Source: Prosthecobacter debontii
GTDB lineage: Bacteria; Verrucomicrobiota; Verrucomicrobiia; Verrucomicrobiales; Verrucomicrobiaceae
Direction: 5' to 3'
Assembly: GCF_900167535.1 (NCBI RefSeq)
Contig: NZ_FUYE01000004.1
Coordinates: 100,699-164,698, forward strand
Length of the DNA: 64,000 nucleotides
The notes under the pieces were generated by a model. It worked only from the letters and a program-made list of their open reading frames with translations. It was not told the DNA's origin and searched no databases. Shown in pieces: positions 38,636 through 47,422 of the stretch (positions within the stretch are counted from its first letter, which is position 1; every line of letters begins with the position of its first letter). Position numbers and translations under genes: made by a program.

Positions 38636-39556
38636 ATGCACATTGCCGATATCCTTGCCGCTCAGCGCCCGACGCTTTCGTTTGAGTTTTTCCCCGCAAA
38701 GACGGCTGAGGCCTCTGAGGCGCTTTTTGAAACCATCACGGACCTGGAATCCTTCAAGCCATCCTTTGTCAGCGTAACCTATGGCGCAGGTGGTAGCACA
38801 CGCGAGTTGACTCATGACCTCGTGGTGAGGATCAAAAAGGAGACGACGCTGGACCCGGTGCCACATCTGACGTGCGTGTGCCACAGTGAGGCGGATATCG
38901 CCGCTATCCTGGAGCGCTATGCAGAAGCTGGAGTGAGCAACATACTAGCTTTGGGTGGTGATCCTCCACGGAATTTGGAAGGATATAACCGGAAGAACGA
39001 TGCTTTTCAGCACGCGGCGGATCTGGTGAGCTTCATTACGAAGTTCAATAACTCTCACTCACATCCTGACCGGCGGGGCTTTGGTATCGGTGTGGCTGGT
39101 TTTCCAGAGGGCCACCCAAGCACTCCGAATCGAATGTTGGAAATGGATTATCTGAAAGCCAAAGTGGATGCAGGGGCAGATTACATCTGCACGCAGCTCT
39201 TTTTCGACAATCACGACTTCCTCGATTTCCGCGATCGCTGCCGTATTGCAGGTATTCATGTGCCGATCATCGCGGGCATTATGCCAATCACCAGCGCCGG
39301 CGGAATGCGCCGGATGGCGGAGCTAGCTGCCGGTGCCCGCTATCCTGCAAAGCTGATGCGGGCGATTCAGCGCTGCAATGGTGATGAAGAAGCCGTGCAG
39401 CGTGTGGGCGTCCACTACGCCACCGAGCAGTGCCGTGACCTGCTGGAGCATGGCGTGGACGGCATCCACTTTTATACTTTGAATAAGTCCCAAGCCACCC
39501 GGGAAATCTATGCGAGCCTGGGCATTCGGGACTCGATTGCTGTGCGTAACTCATGA
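38636..39556 (+). CDS. metF: methylenetetrahydrofolate reductase
   Basis: The 306-aa flavoenzyme makes 5-methyl-THF for methionine synthesis. Signatures are LSFEFFPAKTAEASEALFET, SVTYGAGGSTRELTHDLV, ILALGGDPPR, GADYICTQLFFDNHDFLDF and PIIAGIMPITSAGGMRRMAE. The start MHIADILAAQ at 38636 is chosen over an in-frame TTG 18 codons upstream. Its stop overlaps the ROK kinase start by 4 bases (ATGA). No SAM riboswitch is visible in the short leader. Confidence 0.95.
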   Translation: MHIADILAAQRPTLSFEFFPAKTAEASEALFETITDLESFKPSFVSVTYGAGGSTRELTHDLVVRIKKETTLDPVPHLTCVCHSEADIAAILERYAEAGVSNILALGGDPPRNLEGYNRKNDAFQHAADLVSFITKFNNSHSHPDRRGFGIGVAGFPEGHPSTPNRMLEMDYLKAKVDAGADYICTQLFFDNHDFLDFRDRCRIAGIHVPIIAGIMPITSAGGMRRMAELAAGARYPAKLMRAIQRCNGDEEAVQRVGVHYATEQCRDLLEHGVDGIHFYTLNKSQATREIYASLGIRDSIAVRNS

Positions 39557-40485
39557 GTGAACAATCTCCTTTAATCGTCGCCATCGAGGGTGGTGGCACG
39601 AAGTTTGTCTGTGGGATCGGTAGTGACCCCCATCATCTGTTAGCGACGACGCGTATCGAGACGACGACGCCCCAGGAGACGCTGGAGAATGTCAGTCACT
39701 GGATTTCCAAGATGAAGGTGGAGCATGGGCCAATCGCAGCCATTGGAATCGGCACGTTTGGTCCTGTGGACTTGAATAAGGAGAGTGATACCTACGGTTA
39801 CATTACCACGACTCCGAAACCGCATTGGCATCAGACCGATGTGGTGGGCTTTTTCAGGAACCGATTCAAAGTGCCGGTGGGCTTTGATACCGATGTGAAT
39901 GCAGCTGTCCTCGCCGAATATCTCTGGGGAGCAGGGCAGGGGAAAGACCCACTGATTTATATCACTGTCGGCACAGGGGTTGGCGGCGGTGTGTTGGTCA
40001 ATGGCCAATTGCTCCACGGTCTGCTTCATCCTGAGATCGGTCACCTCATCGTTCCGCCTCCTCACAACAGTTTGGCGATTCAACGCGAGGGCCAGTGCCC
40101 TTACCACAAAAGCTGTGTGGAAGGCTATGTTTGTGGTCCCTCCATCGCGAAACGTTGGGGAGTCAAAGCCGATGCATTGCCTCCCGATCATCCTGCATGG
40201 GAAGAGGTGGCGGACGTTATGGGCTATGCCCTGATGAATCTCACGCTGACACTCTCTCCCAAGCGGATCATTCTAGGGGGGGGGGTGATGCAGCAACCCC
40301 ATCTCATCCCTCTGGTTCAAGGAAAACTGATGCACCACTTGAATGGCTATGTAGCCGCTCCTGAGTTGAGTGAGGACATCCAGAAGTTTTTGACCTCACC
40401 CGGCCTGGGCGGGCGTTCAGGTTTGCTCGGTTCCCTGGCTCTAGGGCGGATGGCCTTGGGGGAAAAAAACGTTCCTACCTCCTGA
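39553..40485 (+). CDS. ROK-family sugar kinase (fructokinase-like)
   Basis: The 310-aa product has the N-terminal ATP loop VAIEGGGTKFVCGIG, the ROK signature VGTGVGGGVLVNGQLLHG, and a zinc motif in PEIGHLIV and CPYHKSCVEGYVCGPSIAKR (around residues 160-200). The motif order and zinc spacing resemble the Mak/ScrK-type fructokinases of the ROK family; glucose or another hexose cannot be excluded. It is coupled to metF by ATGA, an unusual partner. A short hairpin CTGAGA-GAA-TCTCAG (40482-40496) overlaps its stop codon. Confidence 0.87.
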   Translation: MSEQSPLIVAIEGGGTKFVCGIGSDPHHLLATTRIETTTPQETLENVSHWISKMKVEHGPIAAIGIGTFGPVDLNKESDTYGYITTTPKPHWHQTDVVGFFRNRFKVPVGFDTDVNAAVLAEYLWGAGQGKDPLIYITVGTGVGGGVLVNGQLLHGLLHPEIGHLIVPPPHNSLAIQREGQCPYHKSCVEGYVCGPSIAKRWGVKADALPPDHPAWEEVADVMGYALMNLTLTLSPKRIILGGGVMQQPHLIPLVQGKLMHHLNGYVAAPELSEDIQKFLTSPGLGGRSGLLGSLALGRMALGEKNVPTS

Positions 40486-40518
40486 GAGAATCTCAGATCT
40501 AGTCATGAGCTGACCATC

Positions 40519-41163
40519 TCATTGTGGGCGGTAGCTCTTGGCATTGCCATTGACCGGATCAATCTGAATGGTGTAATAGTTCTGCGGGGGCGACGAGGCA
40601 TCTGCGACGGTGGCGCGTGTAGAGCATAGTGTCGCATAGGCATCACGGAGAGGCAGATTGATGCTGGTGGAGCCGTTGGGATAGAAGACGATTTTCTTGT
40701 AAGTGGCAGAACGGGATTTGAAGGGCTCCCTCTCTGCGGGGAGACTTTCACTGGAGCCCTTCTCGGAGGACGAAGCAATCAGTGGGGAAATGGCGCTGTC
40801 TGAAATCATGACGCCTTGATTGAAGTATAACGGGCTTTCGATGGCATTAAGAACGTTGTCGGTTTCATCAAAGAAAAACAACTGAGCTGCATGGAAACCT
40901 TTTACACCATTATCATCGGCATAGTTAAAGAAGCGCATTTCGACGGGTCGGTTTTCCGTAAGCGCAAGCTGCTGAGCCATGGAAACGCGGAAGAGCAAAC
41001 TCTGGCCGCTCTGGGTCAGCCGATTTGATTCCATGACGCTGATGAGCGGGGGCGTCAGCAGAGCGAGGAGTAGAGATAAGATCACCACGACGACCATGAC
41101 CTCCAGAAGAGTGAATGCGGCAGCGAGCATCTGCCGTGATGGAATTTGCGGTTTCATTTTCAT
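40519..41163 (-). CDS. Verru_Chthon cassette protein D (GspH/FimT-like pseudopilin)
   Basis: The 214-aa product has a prepilin leader of 16 residues, then FTLLEVMVVVVILSLLLALL (residues 17-36) with Glu at mature position 5; the residue before the cleavage site is Ala, not the usual Gly. The mature domain is globular with beta strands and ends in a conserved-looking NYYTIQIDPVNGNAKSYR. Position and pattern fit protein D of the four-gene Verru_Chthon cassette. Structurally it corresponds to GspH/FimT minor pseudopilins. It is the last gene of the five-gene operon, 22 bases after C. Confidence 0.85.
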   Translation of the reverse strand: MKMKPQIPSRQMLAAAFTLLEVMVVVVILSLLLALLTPPLISVMESNRLTQSGQSLLFRVSMAQQLALTENRPVEMRFFNYADDNGVKGFHAAQLFFFDETDNVLNAIESPLYFNQGVMISDSAISPLIASSSEKGSSESLPAEREPFKSRSATYKKIVFYPNGSTSINLPLRDAYATLCSTRATVADASSPPQNYYTIQIDPVNGNAKSYRPQ

Positions 41164-41185
41164 GGTAATGGTTAGGGGGGCAAAG

Positions 41186-42265
41186 TTATCGATACATCTG
41201 ATTCCACTTGGAGTTTCGCATGGGCACTGCGGCGGTGAAGACTCGGTAGTTGAGCTTTTGCTTGGCCAGATTGGCTTCTAAGGCTGCCAGATCTTGAGCG
41301 AAGTCGTCGCAGGATTCAAAGCTACCGTCAGGAATCAGATCAGGAACTGCATCGCCGTGACGATCTGCAAGTTTTTGTGCCGAAGCTTCATCAATCGCGA
41401 CTAGTGTGACAACGATCACGGGAGGGAGAAGGTGCTGCGTACCTTGAGGATTTTGCACACTTTCGCCGGAGATCGTGGTGGAGTCATAGGCATAATTCGG
41501 GGCGATCCAGGTTTTATCGGAATTGCGTTCCCGAGCATCTTCCGCTGTGACCTGTGGAGAGATGATCAAAGCAACGATGTTCTCCGCTATGGGGCGAAGT
41601 TGTGAAGGACGCTCCACCGTTTCATCTGCTTCAACCGTGTCCGAAGTAATGTTAGAAAACCATCCGCCTGGATTGACGGAGTAGATCTCATTCATCTCGG
41701 AAAATGGGCGATACTCCCATAGACGGAAACGCACTCGTTCTGTGCTGACATGCTGAGGCCGATACGTCTCGTCACTGCCATGTTTGATGAAATAACCACG
41801 ACCGCAGAGCAGGCGCTGGAGGCCTTCGTAGCCTGGCCGTGCGGTTATCCCCATGGGAGCTTGGAGGAAAACTGCATGGTTTTTCATCAACTCAGGGGAC
41901 TCGCTGCCGAGAAGGTCTGCCGCTCGGCCTGTAACGAATTGCAGCTCTGAATGGCGGACGTATTTTCTCGGAGCCTCGTCTTTCGACGAAGGAACAGTAG
42001 GATTGGGACCCGTGTTATACTCATAGGTTAGGTAAGTATTGAGCGTCGCTTGCCGAAGAGCTTGCGTGATGGTCTCGAAAGCGGTGCGGGCTTCACGAAA
42101 CTGCTCCAGACGAGCACTGCTAGCGGACCAGGTGCGCTGCATCTGACCGATGAACCGCGCTGACATAAGCATGATGATGGTCAATACCACCATCGACACG
42201 AGTAGCTCCACCAGGGTGAAACCAACACGCGGAATGAGTGGGGGAATAAATCGGGGTGTCTTCAT
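41186..42265 (-). CDS. Verru_Chthon cassette protein C (GspJ/PilW-like pseudopilin)
   Basis: The 359-aa product has a type IV prepilin N-terminus: 15-residue leader ending in Gly (PRVG), then FTLVELLVSMVVLTIIMLMS with Glu5. The segment AFETITQALRQATLNTYLTY after the helix is typical of GspJ/PilW proteins. It is longer than GspJ (about 200 aa). It sits between B (14 bases) and D (22 bases). Confidence 0.87.
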   Translation of the reverse strand: MKTPRFIPPLIPRVGFTLVELLVSMVVLTIIMLMSARFIGQMQRTWSASSARLEQFREARTAFETITQALRQATLNTYLTYEYNTGPNPTVPSSKDEAPRKYVRHSELQFVTGRAADLLGSESPELMKNHAVFLQAPMGITARPGYEGLQRLLCGRGYFIKHGSDETYRPQHVSTERVRFRLWEYRPFSEMNEIYSVNPGGWFSNITSDTVEADETVERPSQLRPIAENIVALIISPQVTAEDARERNSDKTWIAPNYAYDSTTISGESVQNPQGTQHLLPPVIVVTLVAIDEASAQKLADRHGDAVPDLIPDGSFESCDDFAQDLAALEANLAKQKLNYRVFTAAVPMRNSKWNQMYR

Positions 42266-42279
42266 AAGAGGTTGTTAGG

Positions 42280-42822
42280 TTAGCCATCAATCTTAGCCAG
42301 GATGATGGTATGAGTGCGGACGCGCCGCTCGGATACGGAGCTGAAATCAAAATTAGTGGTGGGATTAGCGACGATGCAGATCTGCATCCGTCTCAGATAA
42401 TCGCTCGGCTGATTGGTCGCTGTGGAACCTGAGGGGAGACGGAAATCCATCGGAGTGTCAGGCATTCGAACGGAAGCTGCGTAGGCAACGTCCATTTCGG
42501 CTCCTGGATTGTCTTTGATCTCTTGTTGTGAGAGCTCAATGCCTTGATCATTGAAATAACGAACGGGACCGTAACCGCTCCAGTTCAGTTGCCCCCAGGA
42601 TGCCGTCAGCAGTTCTCCTGATAGCTTTTGATTGATTCGCGATTCTGCGGAGATCTCAGCGGCGCTGCGAGAGAGTTGTAATCCCTGGGGCAAAAGCCCA
42701 AGCATCGTGACAAACCCGAGCGCTGCGATGCCTAGCGACATCATGACTTCCACCAAAGAGAACCCCTTTCTTTTGAGAGGAGGAAGAAATGGGGGGTGAG
42801 GTCTTAAAGATATAAGATTCAT
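42280..42822 (-). CDS. Verru_Chthon cassette protein B (GspI/PilV-like pseudopilin)
   Basis: The 180-aa product has a 20-residue leader ending KRKG, then FSLVEVMMSLGIAALGFVTM with Glu5. The phrase MMSLGIAALGFVTMLGLLPQ matches the GspI/PilV style of pseudopilin helix, and QGLQLSRSAAEISAESRINQ follows. It lies 34 bases after A and 14 before C. Confidence 0.87.
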   Translation of the reverse strand: MNLISLRPHPPFLPPLKRKGFSLVEVMMSLGIAALGFVTMLGLLPQGLQLSRSAAEISAESRINQKLSGELLTASWGQLNWSGYGPVRYFNDQGIELSQQEIKDNPGAEMDVAYAASVRMPDTPMDFRLPSGSTATNQPSDYLRRMQICIVANPTTNFDFSSVSERRVRTHTIILAKIDG

Positions 42823-42856
42823 GACTTCTGAGTGAGGTGAAGAGTTTTAGATGGGA

Positions 42857-45800
42857 TTAGGGGTCAAAGCGTTTTTGAGCGATGACGCGGAACTTATGCA
42901 TGTCCTCAAGAGGTGGTTTGGCCATAAGGTTCCCCGTGGCGAAATCGAGCCCTTGAGCAGAATCCAATTGGGGATCTTGAAGATCCAGGTAGCGCTCGAT
43001 GATCACCGACCCGCGGTATTCTGCCCCGATTTGGTCCTTCTCAGAATCAAAGGAGTCAGAGGCAGATGACCTTGCCTTCTGAATGACCTGGGATCGCACG
43101 AAGACCTGATAGGTATTTGAACGTGTTGTTAGGCGTGGGTAGAGGTTGGTGTAGGGGCGCTCACGCAGGTTTTCTCCCGTGACGGCATGATCCTCCCAGA
43201 ACTTGTGGATGCCATTTGGATTACCGGTTTTGATGAGGTCGGTGACGTTATTGGGCCACTGATCCGGCACCTGGGTGTCGCTGGCATCAGCCTTTTTCGG
43301 CAGTAGATACATCTCGCAGATCTGTGCTGGTGAAATGAAAGCGAAGCCTGATTGGAAGCGCTCATCGAAGAGTTTGAGCGTGGCATCGATATCGATTTTG
43401 CGATGCCAGAACTTCTTCCCTGAGACGCCATTGCCCTCCCCCCAGAACCAAGTCTCGGCCCCTTGATCATCAGGCCGACTTCCGGGACGGCGAAGATAGA
43501 TATTGGCATCATCATGGGAGACTGCAGTGAGAACCTCGCTCTTCATGAGAGCATGCATGGCCGTAGCGCGATGGATATGCCGGAACGGCACCATGTTGTA
43601 GTTCATGTTGATTTTTCCGGCGGTGGAGGCGGGAGCGCTGATGGCATACGGCTCTACGACAGGCATCCAGAAGAAGTCCATCAAGAGATAGTCGGCAGGA
43701 TCATTGCCTTGAATCGATAATCCCCTGCTACTTCTGCCGTAACCTTTGAGATAGGTAGGAGCTCCAATGTGAGCTCGCTGGCCCCGTTTGGTACTCCAGC
43801 TTTGCGGCCGGAAGAGAAGCGTGCGCCATGGCTCGCGCCGTTTACCGATCGGGCTTGTGCCTGAGGCATGAACTCCCGTGGGGAGTGAGCCAAACATGCC
43901 TGGAGAAGCCACTTGCCGATTGGGAGAAAAGTAAGAGGAGCCTCCTTGCCAGGATTCCCAGGAGCGGGAGAAGTACGGCACCAGTTGCTCATCATTGTCT
44001 GGATTGATGATGCTGTAGCTATTGCCTTCATCTGGTTTGTTGATGTAGGCACCATCCGTTTGGTTGGCAATACCACGGTCAAAATCGCCATACTTCTGAA
44101 GCCCGGCACCGGTGGCGGCTGTGTAGGGATGGTCAGGGAGGAATGAGCTGTAATAGTTGGCATCTTTGACCAGACGCCAGCCCTTTTTATCTTCTCCCTG
44201 GTCTAGCCCGGGACCTTCACTCCAGTGCCGTAACACGATGTTATGAGCCATGCGCTGCTGAGCGTAGAGACGATGCTTAACAAACTCTGTGTCAGGGACA
44301 TTATACTGTCCCATGGTGAGGCGAGGATCTCCGTGGCGCAGCACCATGGATTGTATGGTATCGTCATCAATTGCCAGATTTCCACGCCGGAAAACGCCGT
44401 TTCGGTAGTTTCCGATCTCATTGCCAATGTAGCGAAAACGTCCGCCCATTCGAGAAGCTGGATCAGCGGCAATTTTAGTGATCTTGCCATCCACATCGCG
44501 GCCTAGAGCTCCATCCGAGTGAAAGGCCCACCAGTAAGGTGCGGGTACTGGTTGATCTACCCGCCACGTGCCATTGTTTTCACGAGTCCACGCCGTGTCC
44601 GAGTTCTTGGTGGCCAGGATCGGTGATGGGATTTTAGCACCGGGGAATTTGAAAGTAAACGTCTGAAGAACAGTCGGCCTAGCTGTATTGGTCACGATCT
44701 TCACGATCAGATTCCCGCCTTTGAAATCGATCTTGCCCAAATCACCGCCGGGCACGTCAAAGAAATCGCTCACCAGATTGTACTGATTGCATTCCTGTAG
44801 GATAGACGACCGATTATCGTAATACGAATAATCCACCTTGCCTGAACGATAAGGGTAATCGCTGGAATTAGCGGGAATGTTTGTATCGGCATGCAGGATG
44901 CTGCCAGCGGTGTAACCATTGACCCCGGCTGCTACGGCGGGCAGCTTGCGCTCCTGGAGGAAAGCTCGATAGGAGGTGGTGCCGCCACGGCGATACACGC
45001 CATTGGCCGCACTCATGTGTTTGAATGGGCGTACTAGAATGGGTCTGCCATTATTCATGGGAAACATGAGTTTGTCTCCGATTCTCAAATCGCTGGTGTC
45101 CACCTCAATGGCGATGTTGGGATTGATGCGTGCCCAACCTGCGGAGGGGGAGAACCATTCCAGAAGAATGGTGGCCTGGACACGTTTCATACCATCCTCG
45201 AGTGGCGTGTCTTTATTGAGGGTCCAGTTCCAATTCATCGGGTTGTAACCAGGATGTTCTTCATCATCTCCTGCATGTCCTTCGAGTAGATGCTTGGTCG
45301 GATACTTGGTTTTATAAAAGCCCTTTTTGGGATCCCGATTTTCTTCACTCAGAGGGGGAAAATTCGAGTACCATCGGTTGCTTTCTCCCCATCCGTTTCC
45401 GCGCCAGGTGGGTGGCGTGTAATCGACTTCGGGAGGTGGTACAGTGGGGACAATCTTAGTGGCCGAGATGCCGCCAGCCTGCTCTGTTCCCTGCGCGGTA
45501 GCGATGAAATGGAGACCTGCTTCACTGATCGTGAAAAAGCGGCCCATACCGCGATAGTATTCGCCGCGGCCTTTTGAAACAATCGTCGGAGTGACTTCAC
45601 CATGACCGGGATAGCTACCGCCTTGTGCACTCCGCATTGGTGTAAATGTCTTTCCAGCCAGACCTCCATCGCCAGCATAAGCGATTTCGCGGGAATTAGG
45701 CAAACCTGGAATGGTGGGGCTATCTCCAACCGAGGCTTCGATGATATTGTCATCACAGAGGTTCGTTGAGCGGATGTAATCAAAGATCTCAACGAGGATT

Positions 45801-47398
45801 TGTTGTCTGTTATCTCCGTATTTGTATTCGAAGGTGGCGTTTTGTGATGTGGCAAAACCGGGGATTGGACGGCTCGTGAGGTCCATCAGATAGTCGAATA
45901 ACTGCTTGTTACGCACAATGTTAGTCAGCTCCCTTTGATCGGTGCTATCCCTGCGTGTGAAGTAATAAGGCTTGCCTGCGAGGGTTGAACAGTAAGCGAT
46001 GGTTCGATCAAAGACGGTGCGATACTGAGGGGTATTGATCGCGTGCAAGGGCCACATCGCGATTTTAGGCCGTCCGAAGGGATTGAGTTCCGGCGATCGG
46101 CTGCGCGGCGTTAGGAATGGGCGTAATCTCTCGACCACCTCTGGACGACTCATGCCTGACCAAGCACCGCTAGTTTCGAGATCGATCTCGTCTCGCTCGC
46201 CGTTTTGCCCAACCTGGGGGCGAAGAAGAAATTCATCCACAGAGGCGAAGAGTCGCTCGTTGAGCGCATGTTGTACTTCTTTGAAGTCCGTCGGGGAAAA
46301 GCTCCTGCCCGCAGGCACCAGCACGGACCCCGCTTTGGATCCGCCTGGAAGGATTTTAGGAATGAGATCGTAAATAGCTTCTTTGAAGTCGAGCGCTTTT
46401 TTGAACTGAGCCGTGTCGCTACGTGGCGGATTCATGTTTTCATTGGGAAACAAGACAGTGCTCATGGAAACCATGGCGGGGTGTCCAGGATAACGCTGGT
46501 ATTCGTAAGCCATGGGCTGGAATCGTGCCCAGTCACCATCCCGGTCATGGAAGAGCCTTGGAGTATCCCAATAAGTACCTTCGGCAGCCGTGTTGATGTT
46601 AATCTTGCAGGATTCATCATCCGTCCAGAAAGCGACACGAGACACAATCGGATTTTGACTGCTGGCTACGATCCCGCTCGGTCCCACAAACTTGTTGGCC
46701 TCGTCGAGATAGCCAATGGTGCCATCGCGGAGGACATAAAGCCATTCGACAGGCATGGGCAGACGCTGTTGATCTGGCTCATCCGCACCGGGTAAAACCA
46801 CCCCATTGAGAACATTCCCAGAAGATCCATTGAGGTGTTGGGAATAGGAAAAGCCCTCCACGGATTTGTCGGCTTGCGTACAATAAGCTCGTGGGTCGAT
46901 GATTGGAAAGAACCAACGCGGCGGTGCCTCTGGATTGGTAATGTCTCGCCTAGCCACAGGCTCGTTCATGTCCACATATTGATCGGTGCGTTCATTCCAG
47001 TCCGCTGGTGGCGTGTCGTTGATGATCTCCGCTTCAGTTTTGGCGACCATGTTACGGTCCGAGTAAAGTTTGTTACCTTTAAGCAGACTGCCGTTCTCTT
47101 CATATTGCCGCACCATTCCTGGCTGAGACGCCCAGGTTTCAAAGCCTGCGACATCTGCATCCTGGTGCGTTGCGGTTTGGATCTGGCCGATGACCATGCT
47201 GATCGCTGAGTCGGCGTGCAAACGTGCGGATGCTCCTCTAGCAGAAGCGGCGGTGGACTTGAGTTCTGTTTGACTGATGCTCAAGAGAGCGACCATCAGA
47301 ATCAAGCAGAGCGAGATGGATGTGAGCACGAGCACCAAAGCGAGTCCTCGTCGCTGGGGTCTTCTCGTGTGTGATGAAGGTAGGGCAGGGTTATTCAT
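42857..47398 (-). CDS. Verru_Chthon cassette protein A (giant GspK/PilX-like pseudopilin)
   Basis: The product is 1513 aa. The N-terminus has an 18-residue basic leader ending RRG, then a membrane helix LALVLVLTSISLCLILMVAL with no Glu at position 5, the GspK/PilX pattern. The next 60 residues (STAASARGASARLHADSAIS) resemble the PilX/GspK helix extension. The remaining 1400 residues form a very large unknown domain rich in Tyr, Trp, Asn and Pro; GspK is only about 330 aa. It lies 24 bases after the giant repeat protein and 34 bases before B. In the family picture it would sit at the very tip of a pseudopilus. Confidence 0.88.
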   Translation of the reverse strand: MNNPALPSSHTRRPQRRGLALVLVLTSISLCLILMVALLSISQTELKSTAASARGASARLHADSAISMVIGQIQTATHQDADVAGFETWASQPGMVRQYEENGSLLKGNKLYSDRNMVAKTEAEIINDTPPADWNERTDQYVDMNEPVARRDITNPEAPPRWFFPIIDPRAYCTQADKSVEGFSYSQHLNGSSGNVLNGVVLPGADEPDQQRLPMPVEWLYVLRDGTIGYLDEANKFVGPSGIVASSQNPIVSRVAFWTDDESCKININTAAEGTYWDTPRLFHDRDGDWARFQPMAYEYQRYPGHPAMVSMSTVLFPNENMNPPRSDTAQFKKALDFKEAIYDLIPKILPGGSKAGSVLVPAGRSFSPTDFKEVQHALNERLFASVDEFLLRPQVGQNGERDEIDLETSGAWSGMSRPEVVERLRPFLTPRSRSPELNPFGRPKIAMWPLHAINTPQYRTVFDRTIAYCSTLAGKPYYFTRRDSTDQRELTNIVRNKQLFDYLMDLTSRPIPGFATSQNATFEYKYGDNRQQILVEIFDYIRSTNLCDDNIIEASVGDSPTIPGLPNSREIAYAGDGGLAGKTFTPMRSAQGGSYPGHGEVTPTIVSKGRGEYYRGMGRFFTISEAGLHFIATAQGTEQAGGISATKIVPTVPPPEVDYTPPTWRGNGWGESNRWYSNFPPLSEENRDPKKGFYKTKYPTKHLLEGHAGDDEEHPGYNPMNWNWTLNKDTPLEDGMKRVQATILLEWFSPSAGWARINPNIAIEVDTSDLRIGDKLMFPMNNGRPILVRPFKHMSAANGVYRRGGTTSYRAFLQERKLPAVAAGVNGYTAGSILHADTNIPANSSDYPYRSGKVDYSYYDNRSSILQECNQYNLVSDFFDVPGGDLGKIDFKGGNLIVKIVTNTARPTVLQTFTFKFPGAKIPSPILATKNSDTAWTRENNGTWRVDQPVPAPYWWAFHSDGALGRDVDGKITKIAADPASRMGGRFRYIGNEIGNYRNGVFRRGNLAIDDDTIQSMVLRHGDPRLTMGQYNVPDTEFVKHRLYAQQRMAHNIVLRHWSEGPGLDQGEDKKGWRLVKDANYYSSFLPDHPYTAATGAGLQKYGDFDRGIANQTDGAYINKPDEGNSYSIINPDNDEQLVPYFSRSWESWQGGSSYFSPNRQVASPGMFGSLPTGVHASGTSPIGKRREPWRTLLFRPQSWSTKRGQRAHIGAPTYLKGYGRSSRGLSIQGNDPADYLLMDFFWMPVVEPYAISAPASTAGKINMNYNMVPFRHIHRATAMHALMKSEVLTAVSHDDANIYLRRPGSRPDDQGAETWFWGEGNGVSGKKFWHRKIDIDATLKLFDERFQSGFAFISPAQICEMYLLPKKADASDTQVPDQWPNNVTDLIKTGNPNGIHKFWEDHAVTGENLRERPYTNLYPRLTTRSNTYQVFVRSQVIQKARSSASDSFDSEKDQIGAEYRGSVIIERYLDLQDPQLDSAQGLDFATGNLMAKPPLEDMHKFRVIAQKRFDP

Positions 47399-47422
47399 GC
47401 GTATTCTTCATTGGGGTTAAGT

